Positions 9,398-17,020 of a DNA stretch of 64,000 nucleotides are shown here, piece by piece (positions within the stretch are counted from its first letter, which is position 1; each line of letters begins with the position of its first letter). The notes below the pieces were generated by a model, which ran no database searches, was not told where the DNA came from, and saw only the letters and a list, made by a program, of their open reading frames with translations. Made by a program: the position numbers and the translations under genes. Source of the stretch: Polyangiaceae bacterium. Its GTDB lineage: Bacteria > Myxococcota_A > Polyangia > Polyangiales > Polyangiaceae. The DNA lies in contig JAQSWN010000051.1 of the NCBI GenBank assembly GCA_029266615.1, forward strand, positions 1-64,000, given 5' to 3'.

Positions 9398-9450
9398 AGT
9401 GCTTCTGCCTTTCAGTCGAATGCAACCCAGCTTGTCGTGGCCCGTACGAG

Positions 9451-10911
9451 CTATCCAGCCAGCTTCAGCGGCGAACCGAAGGAGCTGAGGTAACCCTGGA
9501 CCTCTGTCAGTCGGGACGTGGAGCAGTGTAGTGCTACGACGCCGTCCGGACGCAAGAGCACCATTCGACCAGGACCGAGCGCCTGATTCAATCGGTGCTC
9601 TCGTTGGGCGTTGTCCGCCTCGGTGAAAAGCACGCGGACAGCCGGCGCCTTCGCAGATTGCTCGAAGGCCTGGAGCTCGCGCCGGGCGCGAGACGAGTGG
9701 GAGGGGCCATCGGCCAACAGGACAAACCCCAGCGGCCAGTGCTGAGAATCCGCCGCCTGCCCGCTGGCGCGGAAGCACTCGGGCGCTGAAAGCCAGAACT
9801 TGCCGACGGCCCCGGAGCCGTCGCACTCGTGGATCAGCGCCGACGGCGCATAGCGCTGGCCGAGCCCAGAATACCGCAGCGGGAACGTCGAGCGAAACGC
9901 GTCCCTATTGGCAAGCGTCGGCAAGATCGGGGCCGCCAGCCCGAGATCTCGCCCGCCCGCCAGACGCATCGTGTAGTCGGTAGCTTCGGCGAGTTGACGG
10001 ATGAGCGGCAGCCGCTCTTGTTCATAGCTTTGGAGGACGAGCTCGGCGTCCCGGCAGCCGAGACACGCATACGCCAGCTTCCACGCAAGGTTCAGGGCGT
10101 CGCCAATGCCGGTGTTCATCCCGGTTCCACCGAGTGGAACGAACAGATGTGCGGCGTCACCGGCGATGAACAGCGACCCTCTCCTGAGTCGGTCGGCGAC
10201 GCCCCGGCACAGCTGCGCTCGAGACCGCCAGAATGGGCCGCGACGCAGGAAACCGGCCCCTACGATGACAAAGAGGGTCTGGTCGAACGCATGGTAGTAG
10301 ACCTGATCGCGAGGGGAGCCGTCGCCAAGCTCGAAGTCGCCAAGCACCATATGCGCGGCGTAGTCGGTCAGCTCGAGCTGGGCGCCTAGGCGCTCCCGCA
10401 CGACACTGTGGCGTCCCTCGCACCCGACCACGTAGCGATAGTGCCGGCGCTTGAGCTGCCCGCTGGAGTCCCGGAGCGTCACCTGCGCGGCGTCGCCGCG
10501 CTGTTCCACGTCGACCAGCTCCACGCCGCGTTCGACGGCCCCTCCGGACCTGACGAGCAACTCGTTCAGCTCCAACTCGGTCACGCTCTGCGGTTGCGTG
10601 ACGATGTTACGCACCAGGCCGGGAAGGTATCGGAAGTCCACCGCGGCGAGCCGCTGCGCGCGATGATTCACGTTGAGTCGGCGAATCCGACAACCGGAGC
10701 CGCCCAGGACGCCATACCCGCCCAAGATGGCGATGCCGTATTGCGACAGGTGATTGAGCGCCAGCGCCTTGCTGTCGGACGCGATCGTGAGCTTTGGATC
10801 GATGATGTCTGGCGCCAGGCCGTACCGGCGAAGTGCCCACGCCAAGGTCAGGCCCGTAGGACCCGCGCCGGCGATCAGAACTGATGCCGGTTCCGGAGCC
10901 ATGACACTCAT
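9451..10911 (-). CDS. FAD-dependent aromatic hydroxylase (PheA/TfdB type), shortened
   Basis: A 486-residue class A flavoprotein monooxygenase. The N-terminal VLIAGAGPTGLTLAWALRRYG is the FAD-binding GxGxxG fold, YVVGCEGRHSVVRERLG the second motif, and LFIAGDAAHLFVPLGGTGMN the GD motif contacting the ribityl chain. The C-terminal thioredoxin-like domain is present. The central substrate-binding region between VIVGAGFLRRG and GSLFIAGDAAH is much shorter than in typical members. The start at 10911 forms an ATGA overlap with the stop of the AfsA-like gene, so the two are probably translationally coupled. Hydroxylation of a phenolic or polyketide substrate is the likely role if the shortened protein folds. 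Confidence 0.8.
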   Translation of the reverse strand: MSVMAPEPASVLIAGAGPTGLTLAWALRRYGLAPDIIDPKLTIASDSKALALNHLSQYGIAILGGYGVLGGSGCRIRRLNVNHRAQRLAAVDFRYLPGLVRNIVTQPQSVTELELNELLVRSGGAVERGVELVDVEQRGDAAQVTLRDSSGQLKRRHYRYVVGCEGRHSVVRERLGAQLELTDYAAHMVLGDFELGDGSPRDQVYYHAFDQTLFVIVGAGFLRRGPFWRSRAQLCRGVADRLRRGSLFIAGDAAHLFVPLGGTGMNTGIGDALNLAWKLAYACLGCRDAELVLQSYEQERLPLIRQLAEATDYTMRLAGGRDLGLAAPILPTLANRDAFRSTFPLRYSGLGQRYAPSALIHECDGSGAVGKFWLSAPECFRASGQAADSQHWPLGFVLLADGPSHSSRARRELQAFEQSAKAPAVRVLFTEADNAQREHRLNQALGPGRMVLLRPDGVVALHCSTSRLTEVQGYLSSFGSPLKLAG

Positions 10912-11654
10912 GCTAGCTTGGCGAGCTCTAAAAGCTCTGAGCACTGCGTCATGACCTGAGACGCCGTCTGACGAGCACGTCGGCCTTCGAGACGTGTGCT
11001 GATGGAAGGATCCAGAAGCGTCAACACCATGCTCTGTTCCGCTACGACGATGTCTCCTTGGGTCGAGCGGATCATGAACGAAAGCGGCACCTGCGAGGAG
11101 GTCGCGTCGCCGGTCGCTTCCACCGTGACCGTCAAGGTCGTAGGTACGGGAAACGCGAACGCCAAGAAACTGACCTCACACCGCGCCCAAGCGATCGACC
11201 ACCGCTTGCCCTCGGGGTGTGGACATTCGCGTTCGATGACGGCAATGGTTGCCTGTCGAGCGGCTTCAATCATGACCATGCCGTTCACGTGTTGACCCGT
11301 GACGTGGTCCGCTAATCGATCCTGTTGCGGCTCGACCCGCAGCAGCATTCGATAGGTGCGTGTTGCGATTCGCTGAGGGGTGGTAATCAGAACGTAGCGT
11401 GGGTCACGCTTGTGAGTGAGCTCCGCCGGGCATGACTCTTCCGCATAGGCTAGACGTGGCGCCGAATGGAGCCTTGCTGCGGCTTGTGCCAGCTCGCTCA
11501 GCTGCTCCGCCGTGAGGCCCTGGCCACACACGAGCAGATGGCTCCCGTCGAGCGAGGGGAGCAGCTCCTGAGCTTGATCGTAGGTGATGGCCGCCGTCGT
11601 CTCGGCGAAGGCCCCGTAGCTGTTGCCTACCACCAGATGCACGTTATTCGACAC
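10908..11654 (-). CDS. AfsA-like hotdog protein
   Basis: A 248-residue protein starting at GTG (11654) with GGAG upstream. The segment DHVTGQHVNGMVMIEAARQA matches the A-factor biosynthesis (AfsA) hotdog domain, which in Streptomyces condenses a beta-ketoacyl thioester with dihydroxyacetone phosphate to start gamma-butyrolactone synthesis. AfsA usually has two such repeats; here one is clear and the N-terminal half is divergent. It heads the left arm and its ATGA overlap couples it to the flavin monooxygenase. Because it is cotranscribed with tailoring genes, it may serve the main product rather than a separate signal. Confidence 0.75.
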   Translation of the reverse strand: MSNNVHLVVGNSYGAFAETTAAITYDQAQELLPSLDGSHLLVCGQGLTAEQLSELAQAAARLHSAPRLAYAEESCPAELTHKRDPRYVLITTPQRIATRTYRMLLRVEPQQDRLADHVTGQHVNGMVMIEAARQATIAVIERECPHPEGKRWSIAWARCEVSFLAFAFPVPTTLTVTVEATGDATSSQVPLSFMIRSTQGDIVVAEQSMVLTLLDPSISTRLEGRRARQTASQVMTQCSELLELAKLA

Positions 11655-11866
11655 AGGATCCCTTTCTCCTCTCCAGTCATCGCCGCTGGAAAGCGCCGCT
11701 CGGACGTTGTTACTCCGCGCCGCCGCGCCGCGGGATGGGGCAGCGGGTCCCCTGTGTCGATTCGACTACCTAGCGGACGCGGCGCTCAAATCCATTCCGG
11801 TTCCGGCTACCTTGGTGGTCCGCGACGCCTCACAGTCTGCCGTCTGCTAACAGGAGTACCTGCGGC

Positions 11867-12247
11867 TCAGCCATCTAGCAGGATGACGGCAGCAATCTTG
11901 AGCTCGCCTGAACAGCGTCGCAGCACATAGGTGTTGAGAAGCATCTTCAGAGGCACCTCGTCCGGACCGTAAAGCGACCACCGCACGGTGAGCTCCGCTA
12001 GGTTCGGCCCATGGATGGTGAGCGCGCGTAGCTCGGCTGCACAGCGCGTCAGCCGCAGCTCGCGAAATGCACGAGTAACTGAAGTGAACTGTGCCAGAAG
12101 GGTCGCACGCGTCGGGTAAAGATCGACGGAATGAGCTGAGATGCCCGTTGTGGGGACATCGTAGAACGCGAGCACCTTTTCGGGCTCGCAGCTCTCGAAC
12201 GCCCTCGCATAGTTCTGGATCAATTGCTGAATTTCCGCGGTCACCAT
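11867..12247 (-). CDS. NTF2-like / SnoaL-like protein
   Basis: A 126-residue single-domain protein from MVTAEIQQLIQNYARAFESCEPEKVLAFYDVP, typical of the NTF2-like cone fold (SnoaL, ketosteroid isomerase, association domains). The second half (ELTVRWSLYGPDEVPLKMLLNTYVLRR) gives the expected beta sheet. Members are polyketide cyclases, isomerases or non-catalytic. Starts at 12295 or 12334 are possible. It reads away from the right arm and may be the first gene of the left-arm transcription unit. Confidence 0.65.
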   Translation of the reverse strand: MVTAEIQQLIQNYARAFESCEPEKVLAFYDVPTTGISAHSVDLYPTRATLLAQFTSVTRAFRELRLTRCAAELRALTIHGPNLAELTVRWSLYGPDEVPLKMLLNTYVLRRCSGELKIAAVILLDG

Positions 12248-12404
12248 TGATATTTCCGAGCAAGCTAGTCCATCGCTCAGGGAGAGCTCAATCATTGGTC
12301 CGCAGAATGGCACGAGGGGGACACTGCGCCCCATGAGGCTTCAGCACGCCTTGGCGTACAAACGGGCTCGCAGCGGAGACACTCCGCGTGAGGCGGGACG
12401 TTCG
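12248..12404. promoter_or_regulatory. Divergent promoter region of the biosynthetic cluster
   Basis: A 157-bp gap separates the outward-reading NTF2-like gene (minus) and the first diiron oxygenase gene (plus). All following genes to about 21.7 kb read plus, and the genes from 12.2 to 7.1 kb read minus. This is the only place from which both arms could be driven together. I do not see a clear -35/-10 pair or operator, so the assignment rests on gene layout. Confidence 0.4.
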
Positions 12405-13163
12405 ATGAAAGACCAGACGATCGCAGACGATGTATTGGCGGGCACCAAGCAGTTCGTCCAGGGGCCTGAGGAGTTCGCCCGAATGCCGGCGGAGTACCAC
12501 GACTTGGTCGTCCGGCAGATGATGGTTCATACCGAGGGCGAGTTGTCCGGAGCAGATGACTACCTCGACTTGTTCTATCCGATGACCAACTCGGCGTACG
12601 AGAAGAAGGTCTGCTGCGAGCGCGGCGCCGAGGAGATGGATCACTACCGGAAAGGTGCCGCCATCCTGAGCGCACTCGGTCACGACACGGCGTTTATGAT
12701 CGACACACCGCTGCAGGAGCGCAACCTGTACGCGACCGAGGCGGTCAAGAACGTCGAGACGTGGGTGGAGCGAGGGTTCTTCTCCTTCCTGGGCGAAGCG
12801 GCGGTGTTCGAAGTGCTCAAGGAGATGACCGAGAGCAGCTACAAACCTATCGCGGACATGTGCCCCTCCGTTATCGAGGAAGAGCGCGTTCACGTCGCCC
12901 ATGGCAAGCGCATCATTCGGGACCTCTGTCGCACCGAGAAGGGCCTCGCCGAAGCGCAGCATGCGTTGCTGCGGTGGTGGCCAGTCGCGCTCGATACCTT
13001 CGGGACGAGCAATTCGAAACGCTCGGCCGCCTACGTGAAGTGGCGCTTGCGCAAATTTTCGAACGAGGAGGCCCGGCGCCGGTTTATCGAGCTGACCGCG
13101 CCGAAGCTGCAGAGCCTAGGACTCGAGGTCCCCGGCCACGAATCGAATCGCAAATTTCTTTGA
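12405..13163 (+). CDS. PaaA-like ferritin-fold diiron oxygenase 1
   Basis: A 252-residue ferritin-like protein resembling phenylacetyl-CoA epoxidase subunit PaaA: RWWPVALDTFG, the KWRLRKFSNEEARRRFIE region and the APKLQSLGLEVP tail line up with PaaA. Candidate diiron ligands are Glu44 or Glu46, Glu77-x-x-His80, Glu131 and Glu160-x-x-His163, so the site looks complete. The ATG at 12405 is chosen by alignment with its paralogue at 14432. No PaaB, C, D or E genes are nearby, so it is not a phenylacetate degradation operon. It probably does an O2-dependent hydroxylation, epoxidation or desaturation on a CoA- or ACP-linked substrate. Confidence 0.8.
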   Translation: MKDQTIADDVLAGTKQFVQGPEEFARMPAEYHDLVVRQMMVHTEGELSGADDYLDLFYPMTNSAYEKKVCCERGAEEMDHYRKGAAILSALGHDTAFMIDTPLQERNLYATEAVKNVETWVERGFFSFLGEAAVFEVLKEMTESSYKPIADMCPSVIEEERVHVAHGKRIIRDLCRTEKGLAEAQHALLRWWPVALDTFGTSNSKRSAAYVKWRLRKFSNEEARRRFIELTAPKLQSLGLEVPGHESNRKFL

Positions 13164-13241
13164 ACGTGCGCATGCTTCACGCTCGGCTACTCCGGGCGTG
13201 AGCCGCGCACCAGTCGCATTGGTAGGGATGAGGAGCGCATA

Positions 13242-14390
13242 ATGCTTGTGCGTGAACAATTGGGTACAGCCGGGTTGACTGGAGCCGAGCAGGCGGTGCT
13301 ACGCGCGCTCGGTGGCGACCAGGACTACCTAGATCGGTACCGGGCCGTCACCAGGTTCTCTCGGAACGTCCGCTCGTCGGAGTATCTCCTGACGAACGCC
13401 TGCAACATCCGCTGCCGCGGTTGCTGGTTCTTCGAAAACGACTTCGACAAGACGACCAAGGAGCTCACGACGGAGCCACAGATACGTGAGTTCGTACGGC
13501 GTGAGCGAGAGCGTGGCATCAACTATGCCATCGTCATCGGGGGTGAACCAACGCTTGTCCCGAAGCGCGTCGCCGTCTTCGTCGAAGGGATGGACTACGT
13601 CACCATTTCCACCAACGGCCTCAAGCCGCTGCCGCTGCGCGGGTTCGAGCAGGTCGGCGTGCAGATTTCGCTGTTCGGGGGCGGAGCTCTCGACGACGAG
13701 CTTCGCGCGATCAAGGCAACAGGTGAGCGGTTCAACGGTCTATTCGATACCGCGTTGCGCAACTACCAAAACGACCCGCGCGCTTGCTTCGTCTACGCCA
13801 TCACCGAGGACGGCATTGGATTCATCGAGGAGAGCGTGCGCCGAATCCATGACAATGGAAATCGTGTCTCGTTCAACTTCTATAGCAAGTACGGTAGCGA
13901 CGACCCATTGCGTCTAGACAGCGCCACGCGCCTGGTCGACGCGGCGCTTCAGGTCAAGGCGCGCTACCCAGATACGGTGCTCAGTCACCCGTATTTCATC
14001 GAGACGCTCATTACCGGGCGCTCGCATTGGGGCGAGTTCGGCTACGACGTCTGCCCGAGCCTGAGCGTCGACAACCCCGTACACCTGGCGCGGCTCGCCA
14101 ATGGCAACCCGGTCCTCCCGAAGTTCAACGCTTGGGCGGCCGACTGCGAGACCGTCAACTTCTGCTGCACTTCGGGACACTGCAACGAGTGCCGGGATAG
14201 TCAGGCGATTCTGAGCTGGCTTCAGGTCAGCATGTACCGGTTCCGGACTACACCCGAGCTGTTCAAGACCTGGGTTGAAGTGGCGGAGAGCTACTGGAAG
14301 CAGTTCCCGTGGGCGCTCGGACCACGAGCGGCCGCGCCAAGCCCGGGGGCCCGGCGTGCGCTGCCTCTGGCCCCGAAGACACTCGCATAG
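13242..14390 (+). CDS. Radical SAM enzyme with C-terminal cysteine cluster
   Basis: A 382-residue radical SAM protein. TNACNIRCRGCWFF carries the CxxxCxxC [4Fe-4S] ligands (Cys54, Cys58, Cys61) and VIGGEPTLV is the GGEP motif that binds the SAM amino group. The C-terminal third has many cysteines (ADCETVNFCCTSGHCNECRD), suggesting an auxiliary cluster of SPASM or twitch type. The ATG at 13242 has a good GAGGAG upstream. It is sandwiched between two PaaA-like genes with short gaps. The reaction is unknown; I do not recognise a characterised subfamily. Confidence 0.85.
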   Translation: MLVREQLGTAGLTGAEQAVLRALGGDQDYLDRYRAVTRFSRNVRSSEYLLTNACNIRCRGCWFFENDFDKTTKELTTEPQIREFVRRERERGINYAIVIGGEPTLVPKRVAVFVEGMDYVTISTNGLKPLPLRGFEQVGVQISLFGGGALDDELRAIKATGERFNGLFDTALRNYQNDPRACFVYAITEDGIGFIEESVRRIHDNGNRVSFNFYSKYGSDDPLRLDSATRLVDAALQVKARYPDTVLSHPYFIETLITGRSHWGEFGYDVCPSLSVDNPVHLARLANGNPVLPKFNAWAADCETVNFCCTSGHCNECRDSQAILSWLQVSMYRFRTTPELFKTWVEVAESYWKQFPWALGPRAAAPSPGARRALPLAPKTLA

Positions 14391-14431
14391 ATCCCCATCG
14401 CCGTCGTCGGCGACATCAGTAGGAGAGTGAC

Positions 14432-15175
14432 GTGAATTCATATCCCGAGCCTTTGACGCCGAATTCCGTGGTTGGACCGGACGAATTCTTTCGGATGCCT
14501 GACGAGTACAAGGCGTTGCTGGTTCACCAGATGAAGGTGCATACCGAGGGTGAGGCTACCGGCGCTGACGACTATGCAAAGATCTTCTATCACCTGACCA
14601 AAGACCCGTACGAAAAGATGCTCTGTTGCAAGCTGGCGGCGGAGGAGATGAACCACCACATCATGGGTGTGGAGGTCTTGAAGGCGATCGATGTCGACGT
14701 CAGCTACATGGCTCACCTCGATATGCAGGACCGGAAGCTGTTCGATACGGAAGTTGTGAAGCGGATCGACACGTGGACCGAACGGGGCTTCTTCGGGTTC
14801 CTCTCCGAGGCGGCCGCGTACGCGCAGATCGAGGAGTTTGGTCACTCGAGCTACAAGCCGATTTCTGAGATGGCCGCGAGTATCCTACGGGATGAGAAGG
14901 GGCACATCGCGCATGGCTTCCGGATCATCCGCGACTTGTGCAAGACGGAAGAGGGTAAGGCAGAGGCCCAGGCCGCATTGACCCGCATGTGGCCGGCGAC
15001 CCTGGATCTGTTCGGGCGCAGTGACTCGAAGCGGTCGGCGGCGTACGTGCGTTGGGGGCTTCGGCGGTTGCGCAACGGCGATGCTCGCCAGCGCTACGCG
15101 GAGAGGACACGCCCCAAGTTGGAGAAGCTTGGATTGCACGCTCCCGACAACATGGCCAATCGCAAGTTCGTTTGA
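14432..15175 (+). CDS. PaaA-like ferritin-fold diiron oxygenase 2
   Basis: A 247-residue paralogue of the product of 12405-13163, similar along the whole length (shared VHTEGE, GADDY, SSYKPI, SDSKRSAAYV-type segments). The diiron ligand set also looks complete: Glu39 or Glu41, Glu72-x-x-His75, Glu126 and Glu155-x-x-His158. That differs from PaaA/PaaC, where PaaC has lost its metal site. It starts with GTG at 14432 after TAGGAGAG. It may form a heteromer with oxygenase 1 or act at a second position. A ferredoxin or reductase partner is not encoded in the cluster. Confidence 0.8.
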   Translation: MNSYPEPLTPNSVVGPDEFFRMPDEYKALLVHQMKVHTEGEATGADDYAKIFYHLTKDPYEKMLCCKLAAEEMNHHIMGVEVLKAIDVDVSYMAHLDMQDRKLFDTEVVKRIDTWTERGFFGFLSEAAAYAQIEEFGHSSYKPISEMAASILRDEKGHIAHGFRIIRDLCKTEEGKAEAQAALTRMWPATLDLFGRSDSKRSAAYVRWGLRRLRNGDARQRYAERTRPKLEKLGLHAPDNMANRKFV

Positions 15176-15197
15176 GTGACCTCGAACGCTGTCGCTC

Positions 15198-16163
15198 ATG
15201 CCTGGATCCGCGATGATGAGCGCTCGTGAAGCTATTTACCTGAGCAGCATCGAGTACGCTCTCGGAAGTGTGCTGCCGATGAGCCAGGCTCTTGCGGGAC
15301 AGGTTGGCCCTGAGCTCATGAGGAAGCTCGGCGATGGTGGGTTCTCGGGCGTGGCGGTTGCCGAGCGAGGTGCCGTCGAGCTCGCAGCGGCAGCGGCGGG
15401 CGCCGTCCTGACGCGAGGGAATATCGGTGCATCAGCGATCGACGCCGTGGTGTACGCGACCTGTAGCTTCTGGGGGGACGAGCAGGGGGAGGCGAATCGA
15501 GGCTGCCTTCAGTCGCAGCTGCTCGACCCTCTGGGGTTGGCCCACGCGCTCCTGTCGGGGGTGGCCCTGGCCGAGTCAGGAAATCTGGCCAGTGCGCTCC
15601 GAGTCGCATGCAACCTGGTGCGGAGCGGTGACGCCGAGACGGTCCTCCTCGTCACCGCGGATCGAGTGCCCGGGATCCCTGGTGAGTACCGAGCCATGCC
15701 CAACGCGACCGCGATCAACAGCGATGGGGCCGCGGCCTGTCTGATAACCAGAGAGCCACGGCACGGGTTCGAGGTCGAGCACATCGCCCAGCACGCCAAT
15801 CCGTGCATTCTGGAGAGGGTCAAAGGGGACGGCTTCGGAAAGTACTTGGACATCGTGGCGGGGTTGCGCGCCGCCGCTGGCGCGGTATTCCGCTCAACTG
15901 GTGCTTCACCTGACCAGTATCGGTGGCTGGTTACGAACAACTACAGCGTACCGACCATCTATGGCTTCGCCGAAGCGCTCGACGTGCGCCGCGAAAGGGT
16001 CTTTGTCGATAACGTCGCGCGTTTTGCACACGCTTTTGCGGCCGACGGACTCATCAACCTGGCCGACCTGCTGGCGGCGGCGGCGGCCCGGCGGGGGGAG
16101 CGGGTACTTGCACTATCGACTGGTCCTTTGACTTGGGGGGCGATCAGCTTGCGCCGATGCTGA
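15198..16163 (+). CDS. KASIII-like protein lacking the catalytic Cys (a)
   Basis: A 321-residue thiolase-fold protein of the FabH/KASIII group: IDAVVYATCSFW, SGDAETVLLVTADRV, INSDGAAACLI and DNVARFAHAFAADGLINLADLL follow the family pattern. The nucleophile position reads AESGNLASALRVA, with Ser127 aligned where Cys is expected. The His of the usual HQAN/HNVN motif is Asn247 (TNNYS). The third position keeps His in FAHAF. The start could instead be 15213 or 15216. It overlaps the next KASIII-like gene by 7 bp (ATGCTGA). It may be an acyltransferase, a structural partner, or an enzyme with a different mechanism. Confidence 0.75.
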   Translation: MPGSAMMSAREAIYLSSIEYALGSVLPMSQALAGQVGPELMRKLGDGGFSGVAVAERGAVELAAAAAGAVLTRGNIGASAIDAVVYATCSFWGDEQGEANRGCLQSQLLDPLGLAHALLSGVALAESGNLASALRVACNLVRSGDAETVLLVTADRVPGIPGEYRAMPNATAINSDGAAACLITREPRHGFEVEHIAQHANPCILERVKGDGFGKYLDIVAGLRAAAGAVFRSTGASPDQYRWLVTNNYSVPTIYGFAEALDVRRERVFVDNVARFAHAFAADGLINLADLLAAAAARRGERVLALSTGPLTWGAISLRRC

Positions 16164-17020
16164 AACAAGCGACTCGCCAATTGTATCTGACCGCCCTCGA
16201 AACGGCCATTGATCGGGGCCCTTCGGCGGACCCGCTGCAGGTCGCTGGGGTCGCGCTCGATCGGACGGTCGCGAGCGCAACGGCGCTGGTCGAAGAATCG
16301 ACGCTGCTGTTAGTCGCAGGATTCGCGTTCTCGGGACCGCGTCGGGCGCTGCCGAGGAGCGGGGCGCAGACAGCGGTCTTGGACAACGAGCTCGGTTCGA
16401 CGTTCGCGCGCGAGCTACTGCTGCGCCGTGGTCTTAATCGCCTTCAGCCACACGGCGTCCTGTTCGCAGAACATGCCCCGTTCGTGAATACGCTGCGCAT
16501 CGCGCGGAGCTTCGTCCTCGGTGAGGGCTTGCGGCACGTCCTCTGGGTCGTCGTGGACGCTGGCAAATGGGTTGTGCGGCCCCGAGAGTCCGCACGGAGC
16601 CACGATGGGGACCCGACGATCGGAGCCGCCGCGGGTCTGCTGACCTGCGAGGCCGAGAACGGCATCGGGATCCTCGGTATCAAGCGGGTGGCGGGTCCGA
16701 ATCCGAGCGCGCGCGCAGCGCTTGACGTGATCGCTGGACTAGGCGCCGAGCCCTGTGTCATCGGATTGCGGACTGCTCGTGGGGCCGGGCGGATCGGCGC
16801 CGCGCCCTCGTGGACTTCCGGGCTCGAGCACGGCTCGGTGGCCGAGCGTGTGAAGCGTCTGAACGCCTGGGCCGCGCCTACGGACCTCGAGTGCACACCT
16901 CTCGCGGCGGTATGCGAAGGCGCGGCCGACGTGCTGGAGGTAGCAACTTTCGAGCACCCGGACCGTTGGCGCGTTCGGGCTCGACAGCACTTCGTCGGCG
17001 ACGAGGGAGGTTCACGATGA
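16157..17020 (+). CDS. KASIII-like protein lacking the catalytic Cys (b)
   Basis: A 287-residue, more divergent thiolase-fold protein. GVLFAEHAPFVNTLRIARSFVLGEG aligns with the nucleophile helix of protein a, putting His106 at the Cys position; GEGLRHVLWVVVDAG and DPTIGAAAGLLTCE match the following strand and DGAGA-type region. The C-terminal half is short and lacks recognisable His/Asn motifs. The start at 16157 gives an ATGCTGA overlap like the one between later genes. The adjacent pair resembles heterodimeric arrangements such as PqsB/PqsC, but here neither subunit has the Cys. It ends in an ATGA overlap with the thiolase. Confidence 0.6.
   Translation: MLKQATRQLYLTALETAIDRGPSADPLQVAGVALDRTVASATALVEESTLLLVAGFAFSGPRRALPRSGAQTAVLDNELGSTFARELLLRRGLNRLQPHGVLFAEHAPFVNTLRIARSFVLGEGLRHVLWVVVDAGKWVVRPRESARSHDGDPTIGAAAGLLTCEAENGIGILGIKRVAGPNPSARAALDVIAGLGAEPCVIGLRTARGAGRIGAAPSWTSGLEHGSVAERVKRLNAWAAPTDLECTPLAAVCEGAADVLEVATFEHPDRWRVRARQHFVGDEGGSR

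Noticed and set aside
12405-15175. Phenylacetate degradation (paa) operon
   Set aside because: Two PaaA-like genes are present but PaaB, C, D, E, the ligase PaaK and ring-opening genes are absent, and a radical SAM gene intervenes.
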